Numbered from the stretch's first letter, positions 1-4,961 are shown. The stretch: 5,938 bases of DNA from Myxococcales bacterium (GCA_023248785.1 JAHFDX010000229.1:1-5938), one strand, 5' to 3'. The notes: generated by a model from the letters alone, not told the origin. Made by a program: numbers and translations.

Positions 1-498
1 AATCGTTGGCGAAATGGCTGGGGCGACGACTTGCTGAATCGTGTAGGTCGCGGCGTTGACGTCTGAATCGTCGTAATTGTCCGCCACGGCAAAAGCGTTG
101 AGCGTCGTGGTCGCAGCGATCGCAAGGGGGGTCGCATACTTGAGGCTGCCGCGATTCGGGGGGTTCCCGTCAAGCGTGTAATAGATTGTCGCGCCCGGCG
201 TCGTGGTTGTAACGGCGACGGTCTGCGCTGTCGCGTACGTTCCGCCGGCCACGCTAAACGCGGGAATTGCTGCCTTTGACTTAATGGTATCGCCGCCGGT
301 ACCCGTATCGGCTTTACCCGTATCCGAAGTGCCCGTGTCTACCGTGGTGCCCGTGTCGGTACCCGGAAGACCGCCCGCATCAAGTGCTGTTCCGGCGTCG
401 TCGCAACCGATTCCGGTCGTGGCGATCGACAGAGCGAGCAGAGATACGCCTACAAGGCGCAATCCCGTTCGATCTTTTTCTTTATTCCAAAACGACAT
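1..498 (-). CDS. Secreted lipoprotein with CHB_HEX_C (Fn3-like) repeat, partial at 3' end
   Basis: An open frame of 166 codons runs from the ATG at 498 to the window edge without a stop, so the C-terminus is missing. The start is supported by a purine-rich ribosome binding site (GGAAGGGGA, minus strand, plus coordinates 505-513) six bases upstream. Residues 1-31 look like a signal peptide: a charged start with Lys, Arg and Asp, then the hydrophobic LVGVSLLALSIA. They end in TGIGC with Cys32 as the probable lipidated cysteine, although the lipobox is weak because Gly stands at -3. Residues 33-71 are a flexible Asp/Thr/Gly linker. Residues 79-154 match the chitobiase/beta-hexosaminidase C-terminal type beta-sandwich, with the hallmark PGATIYYTLDG followed by a Ser/Tyr-Pro-Leu segment and a TTLNAFAVA strand. 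A second copy seems to begin at VVAPAI (157-162). Such domains usually decorate surface or carbohydrate-associated proteins. No enzyme domain is visible, so the function is unknown. Confidence 0.85.
   Translation of the reverse strand, partial: MSFWNKEKDRTGLRLVGVSLLALSIATTGIGCDDAGTALDAGGLPGTDTGTTVDTGTSDTGKADTGTGGDTIKSKAAIPAFSVAGGTYATAQTVAVTTTTPGATIYYTLDGNPPNRGSLKYATPLAIAATTTLNAFAVADNYDDSDVNAATYTIQQVVAPAISPTI
301..357 (-). repeat. Imperfect Asp-Thr-Gly coding repeat in lipoprotein linker
   Basis: Four copies of a GA(C/T)ACGGG(C/T) unit occur at 15- to 18-base spacing on the minus strand and encode D-T-G four times (residues 48-66). The repeat forms the hydrophilic linker between the lipidated cysteine and the folded beta-sandwich domain. 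Units of this kind can gain or lose copies by slippage without shifting the frame. Confidence 0.7.
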
Positions 499-605
499 GG
501 CTCGTCCCCTTCCATACTGGTTAGGTGAGTAAGTGGCGCACCCGGCGCACTCCTCTGCATCAACTTCGATCGACTTCGGCTCCCGTTTTTGCTGCGAGGG
601 AGCAA

Positions 606-655
606 ACATTTTTTGTTGTTTGTGCTTGGTCTGTGCTTGGTGTCTTCGTGTCTGG
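606..655 (+). repeat. G/T-rich stretch with tandem TGTGCTTGGT
   Basis: The ten-mer TGTGCTTGGT occurs at 621-630 and again at 632-641, preceded by a run of T and TTGTTG and followed by TGTCTTCGTGTCTGG. The plus strand is strongly biased to G and T. From memory, similar CTTGGTGTCTTCGTG-like strings turn up scattered in intergenic DNA of several environmental bacteria, but this was not searched. It could be a degenerate dispersed repeat. Confidence 0.45.
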
Positions 656-803
656 ACTCGAACTCGCGCCGCCGCTGCGAGCTGCGACTAGTGGGCACTC
701 CTTTCCCGAGCTAATCGAGCCCGTAGGATCACGAATCGGACCAACGTCCGGTCGCACTGTTCAGAGGAAGAAAAAACGGAGCCCTTTGGTTGCGTTGCTT
801 GCA

Positions 804-824
804 CTCGAGGTTGCAATCCTCGAG
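804..824. repeat. Perfect 7-bp inverted repeat (hairpin)
   Basis: CTCGAGG (804-810) and CCTCGAG (818-824) form a perfect stem around the seven-base loop TTGCAAT. No T-run follows on either strand, so it does not read as an intrinsic terminator. It could be a protein-binding site or a structure in a transcript; no function can be assigned. Confidence 0.5.
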
Positions 825-1052
825 GCGGCGCTTCCTTGGACCTGTCGCGCGAGGATGACGAGCCCTCGCACACGTACGCCTGTTTGAGGACTGGCATTGA
901 AGACGCGCGGTTGAAATCATTGCGTAGTGGCAAGATGCCTCCGCGCAGCGCGCGAACCGTCGCAAGAGGCACACGAGAAGACGCACTCAATGAAGCACGC
1001 GCAACCATGACGCGAACGCGCGTCGACGCGAGCGACTGATTCGTAACTTTTT

Positions 1053-1068
1053 GCCGCACATTTGCGGC
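1053..1068. repeat. Perfect 6-bp hairpin GCCGCA/TGCGGC, T-run upstream
   Basis: GCCGCA (1053-1058), loop CATT, TGCGGC (1063-1068). A run of five T sits directly before the stem on the plus strand, giving A-run, hairpin order in reverse on the minus strand. An intrinsic terminator needs its T-run after the stem, which is absent in both directions, so this is recorded only as a stable hairpin of unknown role. Confidence 0.5.
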
Positions 1069-1241
1069 CTGTCCGTTATTCACCACGTGAAAGCGCATTG
1101 ATCTCAAAGAGAAACTGCTTCGCGCGACGAGCGAGTACTGCAACTGCGACTGCCAGCTCGGCTGCGCGTCGACGATGGTAGAACTCCGCTTCGCTCTTTT
1201 GCAAGCATTGCGTGTTCAGGTGCTGAAGGAGGTGTTACGAG

Positions 1242-1454
1242 GTGGGAGCACTTCGGGAAATGGGTATCGAAGAGAGGCGGGGATCGTGGCACGGGAAACA
1301 GGATGCGATCGTGGTTGCCATGGGACACGCAGCGCGATTTGACTCGAGTCGCCGATCGTTCAAGTTTACGATTGAAAAATGCGTAAACCTGATGTCCGGG
1401 CCGTGGTTGACGCTTTCTGTTCGAAAAAAGGAAGCATTTCGGCATCGGATCTAG
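1242..1454 (+). CDS. Possible 70-residue leader ORF with ideal Shine-Dalgarno
   Basis: A GTG start at 1242 lies seven bases after GAAGGAGGTG (1225-1234), an almost complete complement of the 16S rRNA 3' end and the best ribosome binding site upstream of the regulator. The frame gives 70 residues with no recognisable domain. It ends at TAG 1452-1454, overlapping the first 76 bases of the regulator in another frame. It could be a leader peptide whose translation affects the downstream gene. Against this, the product has no family resemblance, third-position GC is unremarkable, and the same bases read as LKEVLR in the alternative frame 1091-1342, so the match to a ribosome binding site may be accidental. 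Existence is doubtful. Confidence 0.2.
   Translation: MGALREMGIEERRGSWHGKQDAIVVAMGHAARFDSSRRSFKFTIEKCVNLMSGPWLTLSVRKKEAFRHRI
1341..1350. promoter_or_regulatory. GACTCGAGTC palindrome overlapping a TTGACT -35-like hexamer
   Basis: A perfect 10-base palindrome lies 28 bases before the regulator's ATG and overlaps TTGACT (1339-1344). A -10-like TACGAT is at 1367-1372, but the spacing from TTGACT is 22 bases, too long for a standard sigma-70 promoter; at the ideal 17-base spacing the hexamer is the poor AAGTTT. The palindrome could be an operator for the regulator's own winged helix-turn-helix. This is inference only. Confidence 0.2.
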
Positions 1455-2389
1455 CCACCCGGCTGGGGATTTCACGTCAGGCGGCACACCGCAAATTGGC
1501 CGCGGCGGTGGATGCGGGGTGGCTCGCGCGCGCGGGAGCCGGCCGAGCCGCACGCTACGTCGCATCCAACCCCTCGATTCGCTATCCGATCCATGGCGCA
1601 CGCGAGGAACAGATTTTCTCCGATCTGCTGCGCCGAATTCCTGGGCTCTCCGACCTGGTTCCGGAAGAGCGCGCGATTGTTGCGTATACCTTCACGGAGA
1701 TGGCCAACAACGCGATCGAGCATTCCCAGGGAAAATACGTCTCGGTCCGAATGAAGGTGACAGATTCTGCCATTTCGGTGGAGGTCACAGATGATGGCAT
1801 TGGCGCGTTTGAGTCGATTCGAGCGGGGCTCGGATTGACAACCTTGGTTCAAGCCGCGGCCGAGGTCACCAAGGGGAAAGTCACTACGATGCCCTCGCGC
1901 CACTCCGGTGAAGGGATCTTCTTTTCCTCGAAGGCGACCGATCGATTCGAGCTCACGGCAAATTCCCTGCAACTGCTGATCGTGGCGCGCGATGTCAACG
2001 ATATCGCGATAATGGAAGTAGAGCAGCCAGCCCGCGTAGGCACTCTGGTCGCATATACGGTGCAGCGACCCGTAAAGAAGACGCTCGCAACCCTCTTCGC
2101 GGAATATACGGAGGAGTTTGAGTTTGTCCGCACGCGCACGGTCGTACGCCTCTTTGGCTTGGGAACGGACTTCGTTTCGCGCTCCGAAGCCAAGCGATTG
2201 CTCGCTGGGTTAGAGAAATTCAAAGAGGTAATCCTTGATTTCGTGGGCGTACCGGGAATTGGCCAGGGATTTGCCGACGAGATCTTCAGGGTGTTTGCGG
2301 CAGACCACCCGACGGTGCGATTGGTGCCCATCCACATGAACGAACCGGTGAGCTTTTTTGTCAATCGTGCACTGGCCGCCGCAAAGTAG
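1379..2389 (+). CDS. wHTH - GHKL ATPase - STAS-like DUF4325 fusion regulator
   Basis: A complete 336-residue protein. Residues about 5-62 form a winged helix-turn-helix (SASDLATRLGISRQAAHRKL, then AGWLARAGAGRAARY as the wing). Residues about 95-195 are a GHKL ATPase: N-box TEMANNAIEHS (106-116), G1 box DDGIGAF (138-144) and G2-like SGEGIFF (176-182), closest in type to anti-sigma kinases such as RsbW/SpoIIAB. Residues about 255-318 fit the STAS-like DUF4325 family: FVSRSEAKRLLAGLEKF (265-281) and VILDFVGVPGIGQGFADEI (284-302). The serine phosphorylated in classical anti-anti-sigma STAS proteins has no obvious counterpart in GIGQG. No signal peptide or membrane segment is seen, so it is cytoplasmic. 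The start is forced by an in-frame TGA at 1373. No Shine-Dalgarno precedes it, so translation may be leaderless or coupled. Likely a DNA-binding regulator with an ATP-dependent switch; target unknown. Confidence 0.93.
   Translation: MRKPDVRAVVDAFCSKKGSISASDLATRLGISRQAAHRKLAAAVDAGWLARAGAGRAARYVASNPSIRYPIHGAREEQIFSDLLRRIPGLSDLVPEERAIVAYTFTEMANNAIEHSQGKYVSVRMKVTDSAISVEVTDDGIGAFESIRAGLGLTTLVQAAAEVTKGKVTTMPSRHSGEGIFFSSKATDRFELTANSLQLLIVARDVNDIAIMEVEQPARVGTLVAYTVQRPVKKTLATLFAEYTEEFEFVRTRTVVRLFGLGTDFVSRSEAKRLLAGLEKFKEVILDFVGVPGIGQGFADEIFRVFAADHPTVRLVPIHMNEPVSFFVNRALAAAK
2169..2191 (+). repeat. 23-base direct repeat, copy 1 (inside DUF4325 coding sequence)
   Basis: This segment encodes FVSRSEA in the C-terminal domain of the regulator and recurs with one mismatch (22/23) at 2793-2815, 624 bases downstream. 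Sequence flanking the two copies is not clearly similar. A match this long is very unlikely by chance in a window of this size. Confidence 0.8.
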
Positions 2390-2428
2390 TGCCAGTTCCG
2401 CATCGTGTTCAATTTCGACCGAGGCGAA

Positions 2429-2442
2429 GCCACGCACGTGGC
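2429..2442. promoter_or_regulatory. Candidate operator: GCCACG-CA-CGTGGC palindrome
   Basis: A perfect inverted repeat of six bases each side with a two-base spacer lies 30 bases upstream of the higA-like ATG, in the 83-base gap after the regulator. HigA-family proteins commonly bind palindromes at their own promoters, so this is a reasonable autoregulatory site. No clear -10/-35 pair is seen around it, and the site could equally serve the upstream winged-HTH protein. Confidence 0.35.
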
Positions 2443-2460
2443 GATTGCCGATACCCACTG

Positions 2461-2470
2461 AAAAGGAGAG
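2461..2470 (+). promoter_or_regulatory. Ribosome binding site fixing the higA-like start
   Basis: AAAAGGAGAG ends two bases before ATG 2473, placing the GGAG core six bases from the start. It marks this ATG as the true start rather than a longer in-frame extension to 2389, whose extra residues (Arg-rich, no HigA similarity) overlap the regulator's stop codon. Confidence 0.75.
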
Positions 2471-2472
2471 TC

Positions 2473-2763
2473 ATGCGACTGCCGACTCATCGAACCCCTA
2501 CCCCCCCCGGCGAGATTCTCATTGAGGAATGGCTCAAACCGATGAAGCTGAGCCAACTCGCGCTAGCGAAGAAGATGGGCGTGGATATCCAACTCGTGAA
2601 CGGAATCATCAATGGACGACGATCGGTAACCGCCAAGACCGCTCTTCTCTTGGCGAAGGTGCTGAAGACCACGCCGGAGTTCTGGTTGAACGCCCAGATG
2701 GCGGTCGACCTTTGGTATGCCCAGCAAGAGCTGAAGGACAAGGCACGCCGCAAGAGCGCGTGA
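2473..2763 (+). CDS. higA: HigA-family antitoxin / XRE-type regulator, orphan
   Basis: A 96-residue protein, the normal length for HigA antitoxins of the HigBA addiction-module family. It shows the family pattern in order: PPGEILIEEWLKPMKLSQ (11-28), the XRE helix-turn-helix (LSQLALAKKMGVDIQLVNGI, 26-45), NGRRSVTAKTALLLAKVL (47-64) and TTPEFWLNAQ (66-75), then a helical tail. In known modules HigA neutralises the HigB mRNA-cleaving toxin and represses its own promoter. HigB is normally a short gene directly upstream, but here the upstream gene is the winged-HTH/ATPase regulator, and downstream lies convergent glgA. No HigB-like frame is present in the window. The protein may therefore act as a stand-alone repressor, an antitoxin for a toxin encoded elsewhere, or a partner of the regulator, with which it may share a transcript (83-base gap). 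Confidence 0.88.
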   Translation: MRLPTHRTPTPPGEILIEEWLKPMKLSQLALAKKMGVDIQLVNGIINGRRSVTAKTALLLAKVLKTTPEFWLNAQMAVDLWYAQQELKDKARRKSA

Positions 2764-2842
2764 ACTGGAGACTGTCCCTGAATTCTCCCCCCACTTCGTC
2801 TCGCGCTCCGAAGCCGCGCTCGAAAACGCAGAGACACCGTGA
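2764..2842. other. Convergent intergenic gap between higA-like gene and glgA
   Basis: No strong intrinsic terminator is visible. A weak bulged stem can be drawn (GTCTCGCG near 2799-2806 with CGC-A-GAGAC near 2827-2835) around a 21-base loop, without a T-run. The plus-strand frame crossing this gap reads like protein (ELETVPEFSPHFVSRSEA) up to TGA 2840-2842, and includes the second copy of the 23-base repeat. Confidence 0.4.
2793..2815 (+). repeat. 23-base direct repeat, copy 2 (after higA-like stop)
   Basis: Matches 2169-2191 at 22 of 23 positions; the one difference is a synonymous T to C change in the Val codon. In plus frame 2 it again encodes FVSRSEA, continuing as ALENAETP to a stop at 2840-2842. 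There is no start codon or ribosome binding site of its own. It may be the remnant of a DUF4325-type gene or a short duplication. Confidence 0.65.
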
Positions 2843-4342
2843 TCAGCCTCGCTTTGCTGCGAGCGCCCACTCGTACACGCGCACGTATTCCTTTGCAGAA
2901 ACAGACCAGTCAAAGTTACGAGACATGGCGGCCTGCTGCATGCGGCGCCATGTCTCGGGTTGCTTCCGCCATATCTCGAGCGCCCAACCCACCGTGTTTA
3001 CGAGGGCCTCGGGGGTAAGGTCGTTAAACAAGAAGCCCGTCCCCGCCTTGTTGTCCGAGCTGTTCTCAAGGTCGCATTGCGTCACGGTGTCGACGAGACC
3101 CCCTGTTGCGCGAACGATGGGCAGGGTTCCGTACCGCTGGCTGTACATCTGATTCAGGCCGCACGGCTCGTAACGCGAAGGCATGAGAAAGACGTCGGCG
3201 CCGGCTTCTATCCGATGCGCGAGCCCTTCATCAAATCCAATGTGCACACGAAGCTGGTCCGGAAACTGTTCGGCCAGATTGCGCAGACCTTGCTCGAGTT
3301 CGCTGTCCCCGGCGCCCAGCACCACCCACTGCGCGTCGAGCTTCAAGAGCTCGGGCATCGCGGCGAGCATGACGTCCATTCCCTTTTGCTCGTTGAGGCG
3401 CGAGACCATGGCGACAAGCGGTGTTTTATTTTTCGCCTTCCCACTCGGCCCGCTTAAACCCATTTCGCCTAATCCCACTTCACGGAGCAGCGCACGCTTG
3501 CACTTGGCCTTTCCTGCGAGATCACGCGCGCTGAAGTGCGTGGGCAGATACGGATCGGTTTCCGGATTCCACTCGTGCGCGTCGATCCCGTTGAGGATGC
3601 CGACAAAGTCCGCGCCGCGAAAATCGAGCACGGGGTCAAGGCCAACGCCGCCGGCGGGAGTACGGATTTCGCGTGCATACGTGGGCGATACCGTCGTTAG
3701 CTTCGTGGCGTGGTACAGGCCGCCCTTCAACGGATGCACGGCCCCTTCACTCTCGAGGGAATCCCCGCGAAACTCGGACGCAGGCACGTCAAGGTTGAGT
3801 AAATCCCAAAGTGGGAACCTTGGCTGATGGGCGAGGTTGTGGATGGTCAGAACGCTCGCAGAACCACCGAACACCTCGCTTTCGGTGGTGTTGAGCATCA
3901 CCGGCAAAAGTGCACACGGCCAGTCGTGCGCATGAAAAATATCCGGCATAAAGTGCTGCGACCGCGCGATTTGAAACGCGGCGCGGCACAGCGTTCCGAA
4001 GCGAAGAAGGTTGTCGCTCGTGAAGCCGCTTTTTGGATCGTAGACGTATCCACGCGCGTAAAATGCATCATGCTCCAAAAAGTAATACGTAACATTGCGA
4101 ATGTGTTTTTCGTACACCGCGCACCACACTTCGCCCTGGCCCTCCCCTAGAGGGATGCCCAATGGGCGTGCGTGTTTGCGCAGATCACGGGTATCGATCC
4201 AGTCGTACCGAGGCAGAAGCACGCGCACGTCATGTCCGAGCGCGGCGGTGGCAATGGGCAGCGCGTGTACAACATCCCCAAGCCCACCCACTTTGGCGAA
4301 GGGAGCGCACTCCGAGGCAACGTGCAATATGCACAGGCCCAT
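2843..4342 (-). CDS. glgA: Glycogen (starch) synthase, ADP-glucose type
   Basis: A 499-residue GT5 glycosyltransferase that adds glucose from ADP-glucose to the non-reducing end of growing alpha-1,4-glucan in the cytoplasm, the chain-elongating step of glycogen synthesis. N-terminal half: KVGGLGDV (17-24, ADP-glucose lysine motif), HAHDW (137-141), VSPTYAREI (218-226), NGIDAHEWNP (251-260). C-terminal GT-B half: SRLNEQKG (314-321), MPSRYEPCGLNQMY (387-400, with the conserved acidic E392) and GTLPIVRATGGLVDTV (405-420). Length is close to the usual 475-500, and both ends look complete. ATG 4342 was chosen because the family begins M-x-hydrophobic followed by HVASE; in-frame TTG 4375 or GTG 4369 would add 11 or 9 non-conserved residues. 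No clear Shine-Dalgarno precedes any of the three. It stands alone without other glg genes in view, convergent with the higA-like gene and divergent from a lipoprotein gene. Identity is firm. Confidence 0.97.
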   Translation of the reverse strand: MGLCILHVASECAPFAKVGGLGDVVHALPIATAALGHDVRVLLPRYDWIDTRDLRKHARPLGIPLGEGQGEVWCAVYEKHIRNVTYYFLEHDAFYARGYVYDPKSGFTSDNLLRFGTLCRAAFQIARSQHFMPDIFHAHDWPCALLPVMLNTTESEVFGGSASVLTIHNLAHQPRFPLWDLLNLDVPASEFRGDSLESEGAVHPLKGGLYHATKLTTVSPTYAREIRTPAGGVGLDPVLDFRGADFVGILNGIDAHEWNPETDPYLPTHFSARDLAGKAKCKRALLREVGLGEMGLSGPSGKAKNKTPLVAMVSRLNEQKGMDVMLAAMPELLKLDAQWVVLGAGDSELEQGLRNLAEQFPDQLRVHIGFDEGLAHRIEAGADVFLMPSRYEPCGLNQMYSQRYGTLPIVRATGGLVDTVTQCDLENSSDNKAGTGFLFNDLTPEALVNTVGWALEIWRKQPETWRRMQQAAMSRNFDWSVSAKEYVRVYEWALAAKRG

Positions 4343-4449
4343 TGAATACAGCGTCGCACGAGGGCCCACCTGCAAAGAACTTTTCGGTGAAGCGGAATTG
4401 ATTGATACAGTCGCGCCGCGGCGAATACCGCCAGGACCGAGGAGACATC
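4343..4449. promoter_or_regulatory. Divergent promoter region of glgA and Cys-rich lipoprotein
   Basis: These 107 bases must carry the start signals for two divergent genes. On the plus strand a GATACA hexamer (4404-4409) resembles a -10 element, but no matching -35 is found at the right distance. No confident promoter could be assigned on the minus strand, and no clear operator palindrome was seen. Confidence 0.3.
4439..4444 (+). promoter_or_regulatory. Ribosome binding site for the Cys-rich lipoprotein
   Basis: GAGGAG ends five bases before ATG 4450. It decides the start against an in-frame upstream ATG at 4402, whose 16 extra residues are charged and would spoil the signal peptide. Confidence 0.8.
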
Positions 4450-4908
4450 ATGAAGCATGTATGGAAGCTAGTTGTAGGCGTTGGGTGCAGTTGGATTCTT
4501 GCGTGCTCGAGCACGACCGCGGGCACGGACGGCGGGACCGACGGAGGCACAACGTCCGCGAACGGACGCACGGCCACTGGCGAGTGCGCGACCTCCGGGA
4601 GCAGCGATGCCGGATCGAAGTGCACGGAGGCCGAAGTGAAGGCCTGGGGCGACTGTGCAGTAACCAAGTGCGACGCGGAATTCAAAACCGCGTACGGCAG
4701 TGATTACAAGAGTGGCACGTACGGCGGAGCGTGCGGCGATTATCAAAAGTGCGTCGTCGCGTGCAATTGTGGAGACACCGCATGCGCCCAAGCGTGTGGT
4801 CAGACGCTCCTCAGCAATACGTCGTGCACGTCCGCGCTTACGACAGCGGGGCAATGCGTGAACAACAACTGCAAGCTCACGTGCGCCAGCCTCGACGGCG
4901 GGACCTGA
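4450..4908 (+). CDS. Cysteine-rich secreted lipoprotein of unknown function
   Basis: A 152-residue protein. Residues 1-18 are a signal peptide (MKHVWKLVVGVG, then SWILA) ending in the lipobox ILAC with Cys19 as the lipidated residue; Ser at +2 would suit outer-membrane sorting. Residues 20-40 are a Thr/Gly/Asp/Ser linker (TDGGTDGG). The remainder carries 14 further cysteines at 46, 58, 69, 74, 95, 101, 105, 107, 112, 116, 126, 136, 141 and 145, an even number consistent with up to seven disulfides in a small oxidised domain outside the cytoplasm. Spacings such as CVVACNC and CVNNNCKLTC suggest two or more small knots. No family was recognised; short Cys-rich lipoproteins with Gly/Asp linkers are, from general knowledge, frequent in Myxococcota. 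The HtrA-type protease gene starts 53 bases downstream on the same strand and may be co-transcribed. Confidence 0.88.
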   Translation: MKHVWKLVVGVGCSWILACSSTTAGTDGGTDGGTTSANGRTATGECATSGSSDAGSKCTEAEVKAWGDCAVTKCDAEFKTAYGSDYKSGTYGGACGDYQKCVVACNCGDTACAQACGQTLLSNTSCTSALTTAGQCVNNNCKLTCASLDGGT

Positions 4909-4920
4909 AAGGTCGACGCC
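4897..4920 (+). terminator. Weak hairpin at the end of the lipoprotein gene
   Basis: An inner stem GACCT (4902-4906)/AGGTC (4910-4914) with loop GAA is extended, across a small internal loop, by GGCG (4897-4900)/CGCC (4917-4920). Only TTT follows, and the stem contains the TGA stop codon. It might attenuate rather than fully terminate transcription between the lipoprotein and protease genes. Confidence 0.25.
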
Positions 4921-4954
4921 TTTGGAATAATCCCTCCCCCGTCTTTGATACAAT

Positions 4955-4960
4955 AGGAGG
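4955..4960 (+). promoter_or_regulatory. Ribosome binding site of the HtrA gene (overlaps a pseudo -10)
   Basis: AGGAGG sits one base before ATG 4962, unusually close (the usual gap is five to nine bases). The start is nevertheless supported by the signal peptide that follows directly. No alternative ATG, GTG or TTG fits before the hydrophobic stretch. Confidence 0.55.
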
Positions 4961-4961
4961 C

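Larger units (their letters stand above)
499..1378. other. 880-base region without a convincing gene
   Basis: This lies between the divergently transcribed lipoprotein (minus) and the HTH-ATPase regulator (plus). Open frames here on both strands are rich in Arg and Ser and lack recognisable domains, mostly without a ribosome binding site. Non-coding structure includes a G/T-rich stretch near 606-655, a tandem 7-mer GCTGCGA at 674-687, perfect hairpins at 804-824 and 1053-1068, a 12-base palindrome CGCGTCGACGCG at 1019-1030 and a 10-base palindrome at 1341-1350. Promoters for both flanking genes should lie here, but no clear -35/-10 pair could be assigned with confidence. A decayed gene is possible, since the plus-strand frame 1091-1342 reads like protein. 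Confidence 0.6.

Noticed and set aside
705..722. Perfect 18-base mirror repeat CCCGAGCTAATCGAGCCC
   Set aside because: A mirror repeat does not form a hairpin, the strand is not homopurine so triplex DNA is not expected, and a chance origin is plausible.
640..740. tRNA-like element on the minus strand (GTTCGAGTCC T-loop-like string, with ATTCGTG and CACGAAG able to pair as an acceptor stem)
   Set aside because: The five-base T-stem does not pair (only one canonical closing pair), no D-arm or anticodon arm can be folded, and no CCA follows at the right place.
1019..1030. 12-base palindrome CGCGTCGACGCG
   Set aside because: Short self-complementary strings of C and G are expected by chance in DNA of this composition, and it has no clear relation to a gene start.
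836..1039. 67-codon plus-strand open frame
   Set aside because: Arg/Ala-rich composition, no domain, no good ribosome binding site. A short conserved peptide cannot be excluded, but nothing supports it.
688..1143. 151-codon minus-strand open frame
   Set aside because: Rich in Arg and Ser, no recognisable domain, no ribosome binding site; typical of a spurious frame in GC-rich DNA.
1104..1601. 165-codon minus-strand open frame
   Set aside because: Overlaps the well-supported regulator gene and has Arg/Pro/Ser-rich composition without a domain.
2389..2472. N-terminal extension of the higA-like gene to 2389
   Set aside because: The added residues have no HigA similarity, and the strong ribosome binding site immediately before ATG 2473 fixes the shorter start.
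4949..4954. TACAAT as a -10 promoter element for the protease gene
   Set aside because: It would put the transcription start at the ATG and exclude the adjacent AGGAGG from the message; no -35 element is at a suitable distance.
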